From: Limnoperna fortunei
Lineage: Eukaryota; Mollusca; Bivalvia; Mytilida; Modiolidae
Direction of reading: 5' to 3'
NCBI GenBank assembly: GCA_944474755.1
Contig: OX104120.1
Location: forward strand, 22,617,242-22,681,241
Length of the DNA stretch: 64,000 nucleotides
Translations under genes and position numbers: made by a program
Notes under the pieces: model-generated
Told to the model about the DNA's origin: nothing
The model's input: the letters and a program-made list of their open reading frames with translations, nothing else
The model's database searches: none
Shown here: piece after piece, positions 59,660 through 64,000 of the stretch
Numbering within the stretch: the stretch's first letter is position 1
Layout of the letters: each line of letters opens with the position of its first letter

Positions 59660-59864
59660 ACTCAACCCTTGCACCAACCCTAAAAAAGACTATAATATGT
59701 CTACATATGTAATATATAAATGATGGACTTTTGACTCTGTCAATACATTATATATTCCTAACAGGTCCATATATAATGTATTGACAGAATCAAAAGTCCA
59801 TCATTTATATATTACATATGTAGACATATTATAGTCTTTTTTAGGGTTGGTGCAAGGGTTGAGT
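59660..59864. repeat. large near-perfect inverted repeat (fold-back)
   Basis: Arms of about 95 bp run from actcaacccttgcaccaacc to the inverted ggttggtgcaagggttgagt, with only a short spacer near 59760. The same TGGACTTTTGA...CAATACATTATATATGGACC stretch also occurs just left of the arm (59598-59630). Confidence 0.85.
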
Positions 59865-60100
59865 TATTTTTTTCACGATTTTGTTATGTACATATATCCG
59901 GATCTAAATTTAGTAACATAGCGTCAATAAACGTAAAAATAGATACATAGCGTCAATATAGGTAAAAATAGAAACATAGCGTCAATATACCAAACAAGGC
60001 AAGGCTTTGATTTCAAAGTAAAGAAATACACTAAATATCCTTAAAACCATGTGACTAAATAATCCAATGAAAATGTAAGAATCATAAACCATATGTAATA

Positions 60101-60745
60101 TTATATAATTAATGACTTTGATATAGGTCGCTATCAGGATTTATCAGCCAGAGAAAATATAATATTCACCAAGCCGCTAGGCGAAGTAAATATAAATGTT
60201 TGAGGGCTGATAAATCCTGATAGAAACCATATATCAAAGTTATTAATTGTTTTATTACATGAATAAAACCACCATCTATCTAGATCAGAAAAACAGAGGA
60301 TGCCTTTTCTACTGGGGTCCCTGCTTACATTTTGTAATTGTTATAGTTACCCTTAATAATTTTTTATTTAATACTGCATTTTGATATCAATTTGCTAATA
60401 AACCTGAAATTCCAGCTTCAAATATTGAGGAGATTATAAATGAATCAATATATCGCAGAGTCAACGTTTCTTGCATTTATTGTAGACACGCACAATGTCT
60501 TTGTAGCAGACGTCAATGAATTTTGTACAATACAATTAATACAATCGATATGATTGGACAAATGCATTTATTAAGATGGCTATTCTGATTGGCTAAAACA
60601 TAAAAACCAGGTCGATATCGGATTCCACTTGACTACTATGCAGCGGAATCGTGTATCGTAAAAACATTTTATGTAATTTAAGTACTGTTACGATTTATCG
60701 TCACCCAAAAGTTGTTCTTAGACCAATAAAAAACATGCAATATTC
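60101..60745. mobile_element. hairpin-bearing element, copy 1
   Basis: Contains an inverted repeat (taatgactttgatatagg / ...tatatcaaagttatta, and aggatttatcagcc / ggctgataaatcct) followed by a unique tail with GAATAAAAC-CACCATCT and AGACCAATAAAAAACATG. A diverged copy follows at 60895-61345. Confidence 0.6.
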
Positions 60746-60757
60746 TATTCATGTAAT

Positions 60758-60890
60758 AAATAACATTAGTTATATCAGTTATCTGGCTAATGGCTGCTAT
60801 ATAACACGAGTAATACCAGTTATCTGACTAATGGCTACTATATAACATTAGTTATACCAGTTATCTGACTAATGGCTGCTATATCACATC
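60758..60890. repeat. 41-bp minisatellite, block 2
   Basis: Three units of the same sequence as the block at 59436-59590, separated from it by the fold-back and the first hairpin element. Confidence 0.85.
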
Positions 60891-60894
60891 AGTA

Positions 60895-61345
60895 ATATAC
60901 AATTAATGACTTTGATAGCGACCTTTTTTATCACCCCTTAAAAATGTAATGTACATTTTTGCTGGCAAAGAAATCCTGATAGCGACTATATATTGAAGTC
61001 AGAATTGTTTTATAATAATGAATAAAATCACCATCTTCCTTCCTCAGAAAAACAGAGGATGCTTACATTTTGCAATTGCTGTGATGCTGGTTACCGTTAA
61101 TATTTTCTGTTACCACTGCATTTTGATATTGAAGTTTCACTATCATCATATTTCAAATAATTTTATTCTTACAGTTTTTAACAGTATAAATAATTACAGA
61201 TGATTCAATGACCACTAAAATTTATAGTTATGTTGTCATGAAAAACAGGCTTGGACTGGTCAAAACCAGGTCAATATTGGATTCCGTTTGACTACTGTGA
61301 AAGTTGTTTTTAGACCAATCAAAAACATGAAAAATTCTATTCATG
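60895..61345. mobile_element. hairpin-bearing element, copy 2
   Basis: Shares order and motifs with 60101-60745 (taatgactttgatagcgacc, gaataaaatcaccatctt, cagaaaaacagaggatgc, agaccaatcaaaaacatg) but is shorter inside. Both copies interrupt the same 41-bp repeat array. Confidence 0.6.
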
Positions 61346-62535
61346 TTATAATATCAGTAATGAGACTAATGGTCGCTATACATGCTATATGACCATGAAT
61401 GTTGTGTAACTGTAAACCCCACCCTTTGATGTGGTAATTTTTTGTTCAATTAACACTTTCATTACTGAAAGCTTTTTCTGCAAGTTTCCATGGCCGATGT
61501 TTGATTTCTGCATGCATTTTGCTTGCCTTGAATTATTTAGCCATGATCTCAACGTGACACATAAAAAAACGTAGAATAAGATGGATACTTCTTCCCGACC
61601 TGCACCCCCATTTTTTAAAGGTCAATTAGAAGTTAATGTAATTTTCCCACAAAACTAATTTCTGACCAAATAAAAATAGATAATGCACATCAGAAGTCCA
61701 TAAAATAATTTTTATCTTACACATGTACTTTGGTGTAATTCTTTCCAGTAGGAATTGACCAAAAACTGAAAATTGTGCAGCCAACACAGGTAGTTTAAGA
61801 ACAGTGATCCCTGTGTGTTAACTGCAGGCAATACTCAGAAGCAAAAAGTTAATAATCATTGAAAAAGTATCTGTTTGTCAGACATTCATTCATAATGAAA
61901 CCGGTACAATAATACCAACAAACAACAAACACTAGCAGAAGCTTTACAAAGACACCAATATATGGCAATAAAAGACTGGGAAGTTCTCTTTAACATAATT
62001 CAGCAGATTATTTATAAGAAACAGTAATCACTGTAGTGACACATCAGAAGATATTATGTTTATATTAGACAACATCTTTAGATTCAAGATTTAATAGCAA
62101 CCATCACAGATGTAAGCTACATATATACGGAAACAAGCATGCGCAAAAAAGGAAATGTGATTCATATGAACAAACCCATTTCAGATTGTAGCTCAGCTAT
62201 TTGGAGAAAATATTGAAGGGGGACACTAAAGTCAATTTTTAAGTAGGCTTAAAAATAACAACACAAATTATAGACAAACTTTTTGCAAACTCTAAAATGC
62301 TCCATTTAAATGACATTCATGTGACCTCATCAACACCTTAGAGAAAGATGTCATGTGAAATGTAGAGGCACTGTTAAGGTGTTTAGAAGTAACGTCATGA
62401 TACATAAATTGTGCAATACTCACTTTTAGGCCATGTCTATATTCATATTAAGAACTCAATGTAACAATGTAACAGCAATACTAAAGTAGTTTTATTGAAT
62501 ATTTATAATTAGACATCATTCTTACACTTTAAAGT

Positions 62536-62932
62536 AGGGACCATACTGGGAGGGTTCCCAGTGCTTGACCCCCAGAGCAGCCCAGCACATGCACCTACCC
62601 AGATGGCAGATAGGGGAGACCATCTCATTGGGGTAACAGGTCATAATTCTGAAAGCCTGGCCATGGACCGTAAGGGGTAACTTGTTTTGAGATTGTAACA
62701 ATAAAGACCCCTTTTGTAGATTTCGAAAAAGAGTAGGCTCATTGTAGCCCTACAAAAGGCTAAATTCTCCTCCCCTACCCATACTTCATACTTTTCCAGT
62801 GGCAGTCAAATTTTGATCCCTATGTCCTATCCCTTTTCCCATTGATTTATTGTTTGTTAACTTGTTTTCGTCCAGAATATAGCTGAAATACTGCTTGCAA
62901 GACATAAGCAAAATCCAATCAATCTATCAATT
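62536..62932 (+). mobile_element. SINE-like (AATC)n family, copy 3
   Basis: Full-length relative with gggaccatactgggagggtt at the start, aagaccccttttgtagattt in the middle and caatcaatctatc at the end. Confidence 0.8.
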
Positions 62933-64000
62933 ACACTGCATAGCAATTTATTAATTGGATTCCAAATACTGCAAGCAATAGATACTTGCTAATTCTTGAG
63001 ATATTTTTCTTATAAACTGAATAATTGTTTTAACGTGTTAAAAAACTAAACTCTAAAAGCTAGCACACATAAATAAAGTCTGAATATATTAAAACATACA
63101 ACAATTGAATGACCCGCCAGTACCATTATCAGCACATAAACATGCAGTACAATGCTCTCACTTAAACAAAACATTGTCTAGCAATATACACTGATCTGGC
63201 ATAATACCCATAACCTACACGTAATCTTACCCAACTATCTTTCTATTAATCAGATAAACATAATAAAAGAAACTGTCTTCATTACTTTTGCATCACTTAA
63301 TTTATAAGAACAGAATAAAAAATACTGTTTATATATCTAAATACCTACACACAAAAATCCATGTAAAATATTTATCAATTACATAAACAATGTACTCAAA
63401 CACTAACTTTTAAAATATAATGGGTAGTCACACATGCAGTAGGGCACCTGTAAACAAAGAAAACAAAAAAAAGCAAAAAGAACTAGACCTTGTTTTCATA
63501 ACTAAAATAAATCTCTCCCTTTCACTTGCACATTAGGGTCAAATATGTACACATGATTATCATTAAACTCATGCAAAGAATGATGCATTTCTGAACTTTC
63601 AAGCATTTAGGTGTTAGGAGTTTAAGTTTTCACAAAACAGTAACCACAATACACAATTTATAATGATGATTCATTAATGGTTTTTTTAACAAAAAACAAC
63701 CAATACATGTGTCATAAATTTGTGTATTGCCACACCCTGCAAAAATGAAAATCATGCCTTTCATTTTATATGAAACTGGTCAATTAACAAGAAAAATTAA
63801 AATTAATTTAATATCTTTAAAGACATGTGTTTTTTTTTAGTGGTATGAGTGAAAGGTGTAATGGTACTTGTTTGTATATATTCTATGGAACTAAATTTAT
63901 ATGAATAATTTTACTAATGGGGAGAATATTGAAATACTGCATTTTAACAGGCAATACATCTTTTTAAAAACAGCCCTAAAAAATATCTATTCCAGTCAAA

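Larger units (their letters stand above)
58794..64000. other. GNPTAB upstream intron, no exon seen
   Basis: I looked for the CR1 signature (DVVYTWVNG) and the N-terminal membrane segment on the minus strand and found neither. Contents: the elements listed at 59067-61345 and 62536-62932, and otherwise AT-rich sequence. Confidence 0.6.

Noticed and set aside
63400..63446. Possible minus-strand exon after TTTACAG near 63450
   Set aside because: The reading does not resemble GNPTAB and the donor is poor (GTTAGT after AAAA), so it is not included.

Overview
The window looks like nuclear DNA of a bivalve mollusc, probably a mussel-like (mytilid) species. This is inferred from the low-GC, intron-rich layout, the many short non-autonomous repeats with internal tandem units and terminal hairpins, and recurrent repeat motifs of a kind typical of bivalves. 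The species itself cannot be named from the sequence.

Almost the whole window is one gene on the minus strand: the orthologue of GNPTAB, the alpha/beta precursor of UDP-GlcNAc:lysosomal-enzyme N-acetylglucosamine-1-phosphotransferase. This Golgi enzyme starts the mannose-6-phosphate tag on lysosomal hydrolases. I could place 25 coding exons from 58793 down to the stop codon at 7876-7878. All splice phases agree and together give 1027 residues in frame. The N-terminus (first membrane segment and Stealth CR1, about 140 residues in vertebrates) lies beyond 64000. Visible in order are the end of the N-terminal region, Stealth CR2, two LNR (Notch-type) repeats, a spacer, a DMAP1-binding-type segment, a site-1-protease-like site, Stealth CR3, an EF-hand, Stealth CR4, a C-terminal membrane anchor and a short cytosolic tail.

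The most remarkable feature is at 20730-23897. The exon carrying the first half of the EF-hand loop ends in a 72-bp tandem array, and every copy contains the exon end plus its 5' splice site. There are 44 equivalent splice donors in a row, and the array is open in the gene's own frame (24 residues per unit). A second array (49-bp units, 46702-47195) also duplicates an exon end with its donor, but its unit breaks the frame. A third (59-bp units, 49434-50446) begins about 15 bp inside the intron after another donor. Three introns of one gene thus carry minisatellites anchored at the 5' splice site.

The rest is intron and flank filled with mobile DNA: two hAT-like elements with CAGGG ends and 5-bp target duplications, a pogo-like element flanked by TA, a CACTA-ended TIR element, a nested TIR pair, a PIF/Harbinger-like MITE, a Tc1-type transposase relic, a 5'-truncated LINE, a LINE tail fragment, tRNA-headed SINEs, a SINE-like family with AATC tails, and several pearl/HINE-like families with tandem cores (two copies with 6 and 7 units of 146 bp; one with a 330-bp dimeric higher-order repeat). 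A same-strand 182-codon ORF with a C-terminal hydrophobic segment (55532-56080) lies inside an intron and may be a nested gene. Positions 1-7400 are downstream flank with repeats only; 58794-64000 is intron. No RNA genes or CRISPR arrays are supported.
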